DNA of 29,900 bases. Origin: a virus. Location of the stretch: the IMG/VR virus record IMGVR_UViG_3300010885_011866, positions 1-29,900 of that record. One strand, 5' to 3'. The position numbers were made by a program, and so were the translations under genes. Of this stretch, positions 16,600-22,964 are shown piece after piece. Numbering within the stretch: position 1 is the first letter of the stretch; the number at the start of each line of letters is the position of its first letter. The notes beneath the pieces are model-generated. The model ran no database searches. It had not been told where the DNA came from and was given only the letters and a program-made list of their open reading frames with translations.

Positions 16600-16616
16600 T
16601 TGGTTAGTTTTAATTG

Positions 16617-16660
16617 GTTAATAATTATCTGTAAATATAAACATTATATTTTAATACAAT
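16617..16660 (-). promoter_or_regulatory. Putative early/middle promoter, copy 2
   Basis: Plus-strand bases 16617-16641 match 21771-21795 at 23 of 25 positions. Read on the minus strand, both contain TTTATATTTAC, close to the Bacteroidota -7 box TAnnTTTG (TATATTTA at 16632-16639). An ATTG lies about 16-17 bases further upstream. Both copies lie 17-19 bases before an ATG (here 16599), giving an expected 5' UTR of about 25-30 nt. Confidence 0.6.
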
Positions 16661-16669
16661 GCTATTTTT

Positions 16670-17053
16670 TTATATTTTTTTTGCTTGATTAATATTTATT
16701 AAGCCATAAGTTTTTTTAACTTTTGTTTTTAAATTAATTTCTGTTGTTTTTGGCATTTTAATATTGGTAATCCAAATTGGATCTATCGTTCTTAAATCAA
16801 AAGCAAATATGCCTTCAGGTGTTGAATTTATATATAATGGTATTTCATTTAGCTGTATATATTTTTTTACTAAATAATAATACTTGGATCTTTCAATCAT
16901 TAATTCTTTGTAATGTGTCTTTCTGCATTTGAGCTCTATTCGTGTATTTGTTGAATATGAAAAACAATCATAAGAACTATATTTATCTGTACTTAGTTCT
17001 AAGTCATTCCAGTATTTATTTTTTAAATAATCAAATAGCGTCCTTTCATTCAT
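16670..17053 (-). CDS. Putative PD-(D/E)XK nuclease-like protein (127 aa)
   Basis: The N-terminal half contains SSYDCFSYSTNTRIELKCRK, with Asp29, Glu40 and Lys42 fitting D-x10-E-x-K of PD-(D/E)XK nucleases (for example small Holliday-junction resolvases). A helix with ERSKYYYLVKKYI follows. It directly follows the NinG-like gene (8-bp overlap), which would match a resolvase in a recombination operon. The motif alone is weak evidence, so this could be an unrelated small protein. Confidence 0.5.
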   Translation of the reverse strand: MNERTLFDYLKNKYWNDLELSTDKYSSYDCFSYSTNTRIELKCRKTHYKELMIERSKYYYLVKKYIQLNEIPLYINSTPEGIFAFDLRTIDPIWITNIKMPKTTEINLKTKVKKTYGLININQAKKI

Positions 17054-17561
17054 TTATCTTTTTTTTATACAGGTTGATAATTTCTTTTAACTCTTCCCTA
17101 GTATATTTTTTCTCTTGGTGAGCTTTACCCTGAAGTTCAATTAACTTTTCTGATCCTATTCGTTTTTGTATTCCGATTTGATAGTTTAACAGATTACCGT
17201 GTAAGTATTGATTACAATAAACGCATTGGCCGTGGACATTATCTTCATCGTATGTAATTACTTTGTGACCACCGCTTGAAAAATAATGGCCGGCATCAAA
17301 CTTTTGGCCTAATGCAGATCCACAAGATATACATCCTTTGTTTCTATCCCTATTTCTTATAAATGAATTAAAATAAATTTGAGCTAGTTTGTGTAATTCC
17401 TGGACGGTTTGTAATTTTTCTTTAATTTCTTTTTTCTTTTTTACCCATTGTTTGTCTTGTTCACTTTTTAACCAAATTTGAACACATTCCTTATTTAAGC
17501 AATATTTTTGATTAAAATTTACCGGAGTGAATCCTTCCTTACAATTTTTACATTTTTTCAT
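17046..17561 (-). CDS. ninG: NinG/Rap-like recombination nuclease (171 aa)
   Basis: This resembles lambda NinG (Rap), a structure-specific nuclease acting on recombination intermediates. The N-terminus has a zinc-finger-like CKNC (4-7) and YCLNKEC (20-26). The C-terminal half has an HNH-like core: CISC, then FDAGHYFSSGGH, then CVYCNQYLHGN. Length fits the family. It lies between a coiled-coil protein and the possible PD-(D/E)XK nuclease, within the replication/recombination operon. Confidence 0.86.
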   Translation of the reverse strand: MKKCKNCKEGFTPVNFNQKYCLNKECVQIWLKSEQDKQWVKKKKEIKEKLQTVQELHKLAQIYFNSFIRNRDRNKGCISCGSALGQKFDAGHYFSSGGHKVITYDEDNVHGQCVYCNQYLHGNLLNYQIGIQKRIGSEKLIELQGKAHQEKKYTREELKEIINLYKKKINE

Positions 17562-17562
17562 A

Positions 17563-17847
17563 TTAAAAATTATTTGCTTTTAATTCGTTTTGTAATTGCT
17601 TAACCTCAAACTTTAATTCTAAATTTAATCTCTCTAGCCTGTAAGATGATTGTGAATATTCTCGAGCTTGTTTCTCTAAAATTATAAATGTGCTTAACAC
17701 CTCAGATAGTTCAGATTCAGTTTCAAGCATAGAATTAATTAAGTCTTTTCTGTGTTCGTTTTTCTCTTCGATTTCTTCCCTACTCGCTTTAAGCTTTAGT
17801 AAAGTTTTCCGTAAAATAGCTCTTGCTTTTAATATTTCTAGTTCCAT
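17563..17847 (-). CDS. Coiled-coil hypothetical protein (94 aa)
   Basis: This 94-aa protein is almost entirely helical and highly charged (for example LKASREEIEEKNEHRKDL), with heptad-like leucines. It should form a dimeric coiled coil. It sits between the PP-loop enzyme and NinG, 1 bp from the latter. No family was recognised; a small adaptor role is possible. Confidence 0.62.
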   Translation of the reverse strand: MELEILKARAILRKTLLKLKASREEIEEKNEHRKDLINSMLETESELSEVLSTFIILEKQAREYSQSSYRLERLNLELKFEVKQLQNELKANNF

Positions 17848-17864
17848 TGTATTTTTTTATTAGT

Positions 17865-18698
17865 TTATAATCCGCAATAACCGCTATCGCATTCGTTAAA
17901 ATCATCTTCAAATAAATTGCCTTGTAATTTATGACTTTTTATTTTATCGTAACTTACTCCATTTTTAAATGTTCGGCCTTCAGTTTCTTGTTTTGAAAAC
18001 CAATCAAATTTGTTTGGGTGTTTTTCCGACATTAATTTTAATAATAATTCGTTGCGGTGAAAGCAACCTACGCAATTATTCATAAAAGCAAATCTAACAT
18101 TTTTATCCTTCCAGAATTCTTCAATCTTATCTTTAAAAATAGCATCTTGGATTAAAGGAAAACTTGGTTTTTGCCATTCAATTAAACCCCACTTATTTTG
18201 AGTTTTTCTTTTTCCTATAATATCTTTAAATTCTAAAATTCCATTTTTATTTGTTTTTTCAATCATTGTTTTTGCTCTACTCATCTCATTTACTCTAAAT
18301 CCTATTCGCATTTCTATTGGTTCGGTAAAGTTGTTTTTCCACCAATTAAAAATAGGTTGTAGTTTCATTTCAGTTGTGCAAAATCTACTCATTATATTTG
18401 GTAAATAGTTTCCGTGTTTTACTATTATTTCTTCAAATGTTTTACCTGTTACCCAATCTATTTTTGTTCCAAGCATTTGCTCTAAATCTAACATTGTATA
18501 AATTATTGCATCTTCTTCTAATGTTCCTATAAATTCAACACCTAATTTATCGCTTACAATTTGTCTAAGTTTAGGATCTGGAAATAAACAATTTTTATCA
18601 TTAGTTCTAACCAAAGAAAAAACATTAAAATCTGCGGGATAATTTACAGCTATATATGCGGATGTTTTACCACCGCTTATTGAGTTACAAGTTTTCAT
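17865..18698 (-). CDS. PP-loop ATPase, PAPS reductase-like (277 aa)
   Basis: The N-terminus carries the PP-loop SISGGKTSAY (residues 6-15) of the adenine-nucleotide alpha-hydrolase/PAPS reductase superfamily. Further marks are SRFCTTEMK around Cys107, RIGFRVNEMSRAKTM, a CVGC at 209-212 and a C-terminal CDSGYC at 270-275. The Cys set could hold an Fe-S cluster, as in DndC-like and some reductase relatives. These enzymes activate substrates by adenylation and serve in sulfate reduction, tRNA thiolation and phosphorothioation. No cysteine desulfurase partner is present here, so the substrate is unknown. It lies 4 bp after the RecA-fold ATPase gene. Confidence 0.85.
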   Translation of the reverse strand: MKTCNSISGGKTSAYIAVNYPADFNVFSLVRTNDKNCLFPDPKLRQIVSDKLGVEFIGTLEEDAIIYTMLDLEQMLGTKIDWVTGKTFEEIIVKHGNYLPNIMSRFCTTEMKLQPIFNWWKNNFTEPIEMRIGFRVNEMSRAKTMIEKTNKNGILEFKDIIGKRKTQNKWGLIEWQKPSFPLIQDAIFKDKIEEFWKDKNVRFAFMNNCVGCFHRNELLLKLMSEKHPNKFDWFSKQETEGRTFKNGVSYDKIKSHKLQGNLFEDDFNECDSGYCGL

Positions 18699-18702
18699 AT
18701 TA

Positions 18703-19623
18703 TTAATTATTTATTTGTTTAGTTGCATATGCCTTTTCGTATACATTTGGCGCTGGATTACTTTGCTCAAAATAACTTAGTCTTTCTTTATCAAACCAAA
18801 TCTCAATCATTCCAATATTACCGTTGCTTCTTGGCTTAATTTTATTGAAATGGATTTCAGCTAAATTAAAAGTAGGATCTTGCCTGTGTACAGTAATCAT
18901 ACATTTACCGGAATTGAACCACTCACTACCACCTTTTAAATCATAAGGTACAGGAGCGTTTCTTTTTCCGTTTTCTTTTTCGGTTAACTTTGGATGTATA
19001 ATAGTATGTAAATGTAAATCATTATCTTCTGCTATTTGGTTTCTGTATGGTAAAACATATTCTAAATATTGAGCATATCCACCAAAGTCATTATAAGGAT
19101 GATTTAAATCTTTCCAGCTATCAATTGATGCTGTATGCAATTCACCTTGTTTTTTTAACTCTACTGCCATATCCCAAAATTGAACCGGTGTAAGTTTAGC
19201 TTTTACATCTTTTTTAGTTAATACTTTAAAATGATTTAGAACCCAATCAATTGCCTGTGTTATTTCCTTATCCTGGATTACATTTCTATCAAGTGGATTA
19301 AAACTTTTGCCGGTCTTCTTATTTATTAAGTCTGCTATAATCTCTACATTGCTACCAACATCCGGAAAGTAAACTAAATGCTTCCATCCGTAAAATTTAG
19401 ATGTATTCATTAAACACTCCATTAGCACCTGTGTCTTTCCCGACATTGGGAATCCAGTCCAATCTGTGCAGTTACCTAAGCTCATTGAATAATGCTCGTG
19501 TAACTTTGAAAAACCTAAATACTTTCCTTTTTGATTATAAGTATCTCTATATTTAAACAGATCAGTGATAACATCACCAACTTCTGTAATTTTAAATCCA
19601 TTTAACTCCACGGTGCTTTCCAT
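18703..19623 (-). CDS. RecA-fold ATPase, DnaB-like replicative helicase core (306 aa)
   Basis: This is a RecA-fold NTPase that probably serves as replicative helicase or loader. Walker A GFPMSGKT lies at residues 57-64. A hydrophobic strand ending in Asp168 (HTASIDSW) serves as Walker B. A His210 in TIIHPKL and the GGSEWFNSGKCMITVHR region (231-247) match the last two motifs of SF4 DnaB/Twinkle-type cores. The N-terminal primase-binding domain of DnaB is missing, so this is a minimal core. The gene overlaps the initiator gene by 22 bp. Confidence 0.82.
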   Translation of the reverse strand: MESTVELNGFKITEVGDVITDLFKYRDTYNQKGKYLGFSKLHEHYSMSLGNCTDWTGFPMSGKTQVLMECLMNTSKFYGWKHLVYFPDVGSNVEIIADLINKKTGKSFNPLDRNVIQDKEITQAIDWVLNHFKVLTKKDVKAKLTPVQFWDMAVELKKQGELHTASIDSWKDLNHPYNDFGGYAQYLEYVLPYRNQIAEDNDLHLHTIIHPKLTEKENGKRNAPVPYDLKGGSEWFNSGKCMITVHRQDPTFNLAEIHFNKIKPRSNGNIGMIEIWFDKERLSYFEQSNPAPNVYEKAYATKQINN

Positions 19624-20234
19624 TTTTTAGGTTCGTTTATTTCTTCTATTGTTTGTATGTTTTCCCAAAATAGGCCTTGCCAACCTTGTTCAATTGACTT
19701 ATTTATTATAGCCTTACATTGTTCACCTGAATAACTATTCATTTTAACTAAAATAGAATCGATGCTTTGTTGGGATAGTGACTTTTTTATAGACTTTCTA
19801 TAATTAATCCAAGAATCTAAAATGACTTCTTTTTCATTCTTTTCTTTCTTTATATTCTTGTTAGTTGTTAGTTGTTTGTTAGTTGTTTGTTGATTGTTTG
19901 TTATTGGTTTGTTAGCAGGTTCTTTTTCATCTTGGTAACATTCATATTTACAGATAGTTACGATAGTATATTGGCTTGTTGATTTAAGTTCAATTTCGTT
20001 TGTTTTTTCCAACTTTTTTAAAATTGTTCTAATTGTTTGAATACTTATTCCTGTAGCATTTGAAATATTACCTAAGGAAGAAATAAACTGGCCTCTTTTT
20101 ATATCGATCCCTTGCCATTGTCCATTTTTATGGTTTGCTTTTAGCAGCATATATAAAAATAAATGTACTGCTTCAGATTTATTAAACCATTCCCAATCTA
20201 AAAATTTTCTATGTATTTTAATCCAACCGCTCAT
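19602..20234 (-). CDS. Winged-helix replication initiator-like protein (210 aa)
   Basis: Residues 1-95 form a winged-helix domain (MSGWIKIHRKFLDWEWF; recognition region NISNATGISIQTIRTILKKL). A Gln/Asn/Thr-rich linker at about 106-126 follows, then a C-terminal helical domain (about 137-200). This plan is typical of phage initiators that bind an origin and recruit the helicase encoded next. The linker DNA contains four tandem 11-bp repeats (19870-19913), like the iterons inside lambda O. It precedes the RecA-fold helicase and follows the DnaA-C-like gene by 6 bp. Confidence 0.78.
   Translation of the reverse strand: MSGWIKIHRKFLDWEWFNKSEAVHLFLYMLLKANHKNGQWQGIDIKRGQFISSLGNISNATGISIQTIRTILKKLEKTNEIELKSTSQYTIVTICKYECYQDEKEPANKPITNNQQTTNKQLTTNKNIKKEKNEKEVILDSWINYRKSIKKSLSQQSIDSILVKMNSYSGEQCKAIINKSIEQGWQGLFWENIQTIEEINEPKKWKAPWS
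19863..19913. repeat. Tandem 11-bp iterons inside the initiator gene (candidate origin)
   Basis: Four adjacent 11-mers fill 19870-19913: AGTTGTTTGTT, AGTTGTTTGTT, GATTGTTTGTT and ATTGGTTTGTT, preceded by a partial AGTTGTT at 19863-19869. The period of 11 is not a multiple of three, so the DNA rather than the protein appears to be under selection. Very AT-rich DNA lies beside it (19790-19860), as expected for an origin with an unwinding element. Confidence 0.65.
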
Positions 20235-20240
20235 AATATT

Positions 20241-20630
20241 TTAATGATTTAAGTTATTGTAATTTAAGTACTGATTATTTTTTAACCGGCATTGAATAAT
20301 TGAGAGCTCATTCATTGATTTACAGTTAAGAATATCATCTATTAAATTACGTTGATGGAAAACTATTTCTATTCCAGCAAATTCTTTTTGAAGTTCCATT
20401 GTATCTAATAAATATAATTCATCTTTTTGTCTTTCATAAAAGTCGGCCATTGCCATTCCATATAAAATGGTCGAATGGTTAAGGTTAAACATCTCGCCTA
20501 TTCGCTTGTATATTATTCCGTGTTTACGCAAGATTCCAAATAAAAACCATCTCCTGTGGACTAAATATCTGTATCTGGATTTTTCTTTTAAATTTTGCTC
20601 TTCTATTATTTGCTCTATTCTATTAATCAT
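20241..20630 (-). CDS. DnaA C-terminal-domain-like protein (129 aa)
   Basis: The segment IIYKRIGEMFNLNHSTILYGM (about residues 40-60) matches the helix-turn-helix of DnaA domain IV, which recognises DnaA boxes through the NHSTI/VxH-like turn. There is no AAA+ domain. I place the start at 20628-20630 rather than the upstream ATG at 20663. The 48-aa gene before it stops in an ATGA overlap with this ATG, as at many other junctions here. It likely binds DNA as part of replication control. Confidence 0.75.
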   Translation of the reverse strand: MINRIEQIIEEQNLKEKSRYRYLVHRRWFLFGILRKHGIIYKRIGEMFNLNHSTILYGMAMADFYERQKDELYLLDTMELQKEFAGIEIVFHQRNLIDDILNCKSMNELSIIQCRLKNNQYLNYNNLNH

Positions 20631-20773
20631 AATGTTTCTACTTTTAATATTAATTGTGGCCACATAGCCATTTGCATTATTGCGTGTTCTCTATCCAGGG
20701 CTTCTAGTATTCTGACAGCTATTCTTTTTTTACCACCATCAAAATAGTTGTAAGTTACTTTATATCTTTTCAT
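20627..20773 (-). CDS. Small hypothetical protein (48 aa)
   Basis: The ATG is at 20771-20773, and the TGA at 20627-20629 overlaps the next ATG. The product starts MKRYKVTYNYFDGGKKRIAV and is a basic beta-hairpin-plus-helix protein. The ATGA overlap and tight packing with genes on both sides support it. No family was recognised. Confidence 0.58.
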   Translation of the reverse strand: MKRYKVTYNYFDGGKKRIAVRILEALDREHAIMQMAMWPQLILKVETL

Positions 20774-20936
20774 TGTTTTGTTTTATTTGGTTAGTATCCT
20801 GTGAGCTCAAATAATCTAAGTAAAGTTGTAAATTAAAACTCCCCCCTTTGTCTCCCTCACTCTTTTTGTTCTTCCACCAATCCATTTTTGCCTGTAGGCT
20901 AAAATTAGTAGGTACCGGTGCTATGTTATCTGTCAT
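20760..20936 (-). CDS. Small hypothetical protein (58 aa)
   Basis: The ATG is at 20934-20936 and the TAA at 20760-20762. The product starts MTDNIAPVPTNFSLQAKMDW and continues with a basic WKNKKSEGDKGG segment and an amphipathic C-terminal helix. It overlaps the acidic 111-aa gene by 11 bp and the 48-aa gene by 14 bp. Function unknown. Confidence 0.58.
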   Translation of the reverse strand: MTDNIAPVPTNFSLQAKMDWWKNKKSEGDKGGSFNLQLYLDYLSSQDTNQIKQNNEKI

Positions 20937-21261
20937 CTCTATCGTTATTTAGGTCGTTATAATAATCTTTGTTGTCTTCTTCCCATTGACATACATCAAA
21001 TCGCTCCGGGTCTTCCAAAATGCTGTCTTCGATAGCTGTTATTATTTCTTTTAGCTCATCTTTATTAGGAGTGAAGGGATGGCATACATTATTATACCAC
21101 TGCTCACCCTTCTCTAGGGACACATCTACTATACATTCATTAGTTTCAGGATCAAATGAGACAAAGTTCCATTCAAAATCTAATATAAATTCAATACGTC
21201 CTACCTCATACCATAAGGATGCTGTATATTTTTCTACTTGTAAATCATCTGCTAAATTCAT
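20926..21261 (-). CDS. Highly acidic early protein (111 aa)
   Basis: This 111-aa protein has 30 Asp/Glu against about 9 Lys/Arg (net about -21). It has an N-terminal beta-rich part (LWYEVGRIEFILDFEWNFVS) and a strongly acidic C-terminus (DNKDYYNDLNNDRDDR). Position in the early operon, size and charge would suit a DNA-mimic anti-restriction protein (Ocr is 117 aa), but there is no sequence similarity that I can see and the function is open. Confidence 0.6.
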   Translation of the reverse strand: MNLADDLQVEKYTASLWYEVGRIEFILDFEWNFVSFDPETNECIVDVSLEKGEQWYNNVCHPFTPNKDELKEIITAIEDSILEDPERFDVCQWEEDNKDYYNDLNNDRDDR

Positions 21262-21272
21262 TTTAAAGCGTT

Positions 21273-21410
21273 TTAAAGGTTAGTAATATAAGCTAAGGTG
21301 TAAATACTTACCCAAAACAATATAAATACAACAGAGGTGCTTAAAATGTCCCTGTGCTGATCTGTTAATGGAGTAAAGTAATAGATTAAATCGGTTAGTT
21401 TCTTTTTCAT
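21273..21410 (-). CDS. Small membrane protein (45 aa)
   Basis: The ATG is at 21408-21410 and the TAA at 21273-21275. The product starts MKKKLTDLIYYFTPLTDQHR, and a hydrophobic span (VVFILFWVSIYTLAYI) covers most of the C-terminal half. It is a single-pass inner-membrane mini-protein of the early transcript. Function unknown. Confidence 0.55.
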   Translation of the reverse strand: MKKKLTDLIYYFTPLTDQHRDILSTSVVFILFWVSIYTLAYITNL

Positions 21411-21413
21411 AAT

Positions 21414-21575
21414 TTAGTTTTTAAAAATGTTAAATGCCGTTTCTATTTCTTTTAGGTTTTCATCTGGAATAAATGTTGCCATTGTTTGAATAATTAAATG
21501 TAATTGGTAAGTAGTTAATTCGTTTGCTTTTTGTTGTTCTTCTAAGAAGTAAAGGGTTTCGATAAAATTTTTCAT
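21414..21575 (-). CDS. Small hypothetical protein (53 aa)
   Basis: The ATG at 21573-21575 overlaps the TGA of the preceding 59-aa gene, and the TAA is at 21414-21416. The product starts MKNFIETLYFLEEQQKANEL and is helical and acidic. It shares its MKN start and compact size with its neighbour but no clear homology. Function unknown. Confidence 0.55.
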   Translation of the reverse strand: MKNFIETLYFLEEQQKANELTTYQLHLIIQTMATFIPDENLKEIETAFNIFKN

Positions 21576-21751
21576 AGTTCAGTAATTTCAAATGTGGTTA
21601 AATCATTGTCACTAATTCCGGCCATTAATTTGTGAGCGTAAATTGTGGCATCTTCCAGGTCTACTGCCGTTACAATACTTGTCCATAAATCTTTTTTGTT
21701 TTCATCTTGAAATTCGATCCTGTAATCTTTTGATGTGTTTAAATTTTTCAT
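21572..21751 (-). CDS. First early gene, small hypothetical protein (59 aa)
   Basis: The ATG is at 21749-21751, and the TGA at 21572-21574 overlaps the next ATG. The product starts MKNLNTSKDYRIEFQDENKK and is acidic with a strand-helix-strand pattern. It is the first gene downstream of the putative early promoter at 21771-21814, with the A-rich leader TTAATTAAACAAAATG. Its lead position suggests strong early expression; function unknown. Confidence 0.58.
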   Translation of the reverse strand: MKNLNTSKDYRIEFQDENKKDLWTSIVTAVDLEDATIYAHKLMAGISDNDLTTFEITEL

Positions 21752-21770
21752 TTTGTTTAATTTTTAATTA

Positions 21771-21814
21771 GTTAGTAATTATCGGTAAATATAAAGCGTA
21801 TTATTTTAACTAAA
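21771..21814 (-). promoter_or_regulatory. Putative early promoter, copy 1
   Basis: Plus-strand 21771-21795 is nearly identical (23/25) to 16617-16641. Read on the minus strand it gives TTTATATTTACC, a -7-like TATATTTA at 21786-21793, with TTTA about 16 bases further upstream. The nearest ATG (21751) lies 19 bases past the block. It would drive the whole early operon leftwards. Confidence 0.6.
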
Positions 21815-21909
21815 AAACTTTTATTGACATTTTTTTTAAATAATTAACTATTTATACTGATTATAAATAAGGAAATTTAATTAATGGCGGTGATTTATAC
21901 TTAATTTAC

Positions 21910-21946
21910 CCTTATGTAAAGGAATAGCCTTAATTTATACATAAGG
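21910..21946. promoter_or_regulatory. Inverted repeat in control region, possible operator
   Basis: CCTTATGTA at 21910-21918 pairs perfectly with TACATAAGG at 21938-21946 across a 19-base spacer. With no T run it does not look like a terminator. Its location about 100 bp upstream of the early promoter suggests a regulator-binding site, perhaps for the small HTH protein; this is inference. Confidence 0.4.
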
Positions 21947-22118
21947 AATAAGGATATAACCTTAAATATACTTGACAAAAAGCGGTTAAAATGTTAGTTA
22001 TATTATACATTATGCCATTATTCTAGTTATTATGTTGGATATAACCGTCTTTACAAATCTACGGTAGTAGTTTTCTTTTACCGTCAAATTGTGTCACAAA
22101 TCTTTGTATAATTAAGAC

Positions 22119-22161
22119 AAAAAAAACCCCCTACCAAACTAACCAAAGATGTAGGGGGTTT
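22119..22161 (-). terminator. Strong rho-independent terminator ending the late operon
   Basis: AAACCCCCTAC (22124-22134) and GTAGGGGGTTT (22151-22161) form a perfect 11-bp stem around a 16-base loop. Read on the minus strand the stem is followed by a run of T (A run 22119-22126 on the plus strand). It lies 27 bp past the stop of the exonuclease gene and isolates the late transcript from the early promoter. Confidence 0.9.
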
Positions 22162-22187
22162 CACTAACCAATAAACTTATAGCAAAG

Positions 22188-22964
22188 CTACGAAATATTT
22201 TTCTTTATTATTCTATCTTTTACCCAATCTTGATAAGTATTATTATTTATTTTAAAATATTTACTGCAAGGTTTACAATTTAGCCAATGGTGTATAGTTC
22301 CGGCTGTTGTAGTTACTTTTTTATTATATCTTACATTTACATTACCACATTGAGGACAATTGTATTTATCACCTCCTCTTAATACAGCATAATTGACCTT
22401 AGATTGAGTGTAAACATTAAGCTTATCAAATACAGCCTGTAATACTTTTACATCCATTTGGCAATAAGCCACCATCTTAGCCATTGCTTCAGGTGATTTC
22501 TTAAAAACAATATCTTTCCAAAGGTCTAAGCCTCCTGTATCCATCTTAGCACCAACTCCTAGAAACTTAGCAATATAATCTAGTTTATTTGAGTTAAAAT
22601 TAAAATACCTTTTTGCTTCTTTTAATGTATCAATTGTGTTATAAACAGGAGGCATTGCTAATCCGTGAAATATGCACCTTGTTCTAAGCCATTTCATATC
22701 AAAACGATCCCCATTGTGAGCCACAATCTCATTCGCCTGAGCCATAACCTTTAAGAATTTCTTAAGCATTGCTTTATCAGATTGCTTTGAGTCCCATTGT
22801 AAACTATGTACTTCCTCCTCTGCTTCCCATTTATAGCAAATGCATATAATAGCTCTTTCGTGTATTATATCTCCAGGATTAATATTTAAGTTATAACCAC
22901 TTCTCCAAAATATTCCAACATTAAAACTAGTCTCAATATCAAAAAATAATCTGTTTCTAGTCAT
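22188..22964 (-). CDS. DEDDy 3'-5' exonuclease with C-terminal zinc ribbon (258 aa)
   Basis: This is an RNase H-fold exonuclease. The DEDD set is visible: Asp9 and Glu11 in FFDIET, Asp86/Asp89 in HNGDRFD (83-89), and Tyr167/Asp171 in YCQMD, making it DEDDy. A zinc ribbon follows with CPQC (203-206) and CKPC (230-233), which probably binds nucleic acid. It is like YprB-type or proofreading domains without a polymerase. It is the last gene before the main terminator and is coupled to the spanin-like gene by ATGA at 22961-22964, a strange place for a DNA-metabolism gene. Confidence 0.86.
   Translation of the reverse strand: MTRNRLFFDIETSFNVGIFWRSGYNLNINPGDIIHERAIICICYKWEAEEEVHSLQWDSKQSDKAMLKKFLKVMAQANEIVAHNGDRFDMKWLRTRCIFHGLAMPPVYNTIDTLKEAKRYFNFNSNKLDYIAKFLGVGAKMDTGGLDLWKDIVFKKSPEAMAKMVAYCQMDVKVLQAVFDKLNVYTQSKVNYAVLRGGDKYNCPQCGNVNVRYNKKVTTTAGTIHHWLNCKPCSKYFKINNNTYQDWVKDRIIKKNIS

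Larger units (their letters stand above)
21752..22187. other. Main non-coding control region (436 bp)
   Basis: This is the longest gene-free stretch. From right to left it holds the late-operon terminator (22119-22161), a small inverted repeat ACGGTA/TACCGT (22061-22066 and 22079-22084), a direct repeat GGATATAACC (21952-21961 and 22037-22046), a perfect inverted repeat CCTTATGTA/TACATAAGG (21910-21918 and 21938-21946), several AAGGAAT/AAGGAAA blocks, and the early promoter. It is extremely AT-rich. It may contain operators or a second origin; no open reading frame of note was seen. Confidence 0.6.
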
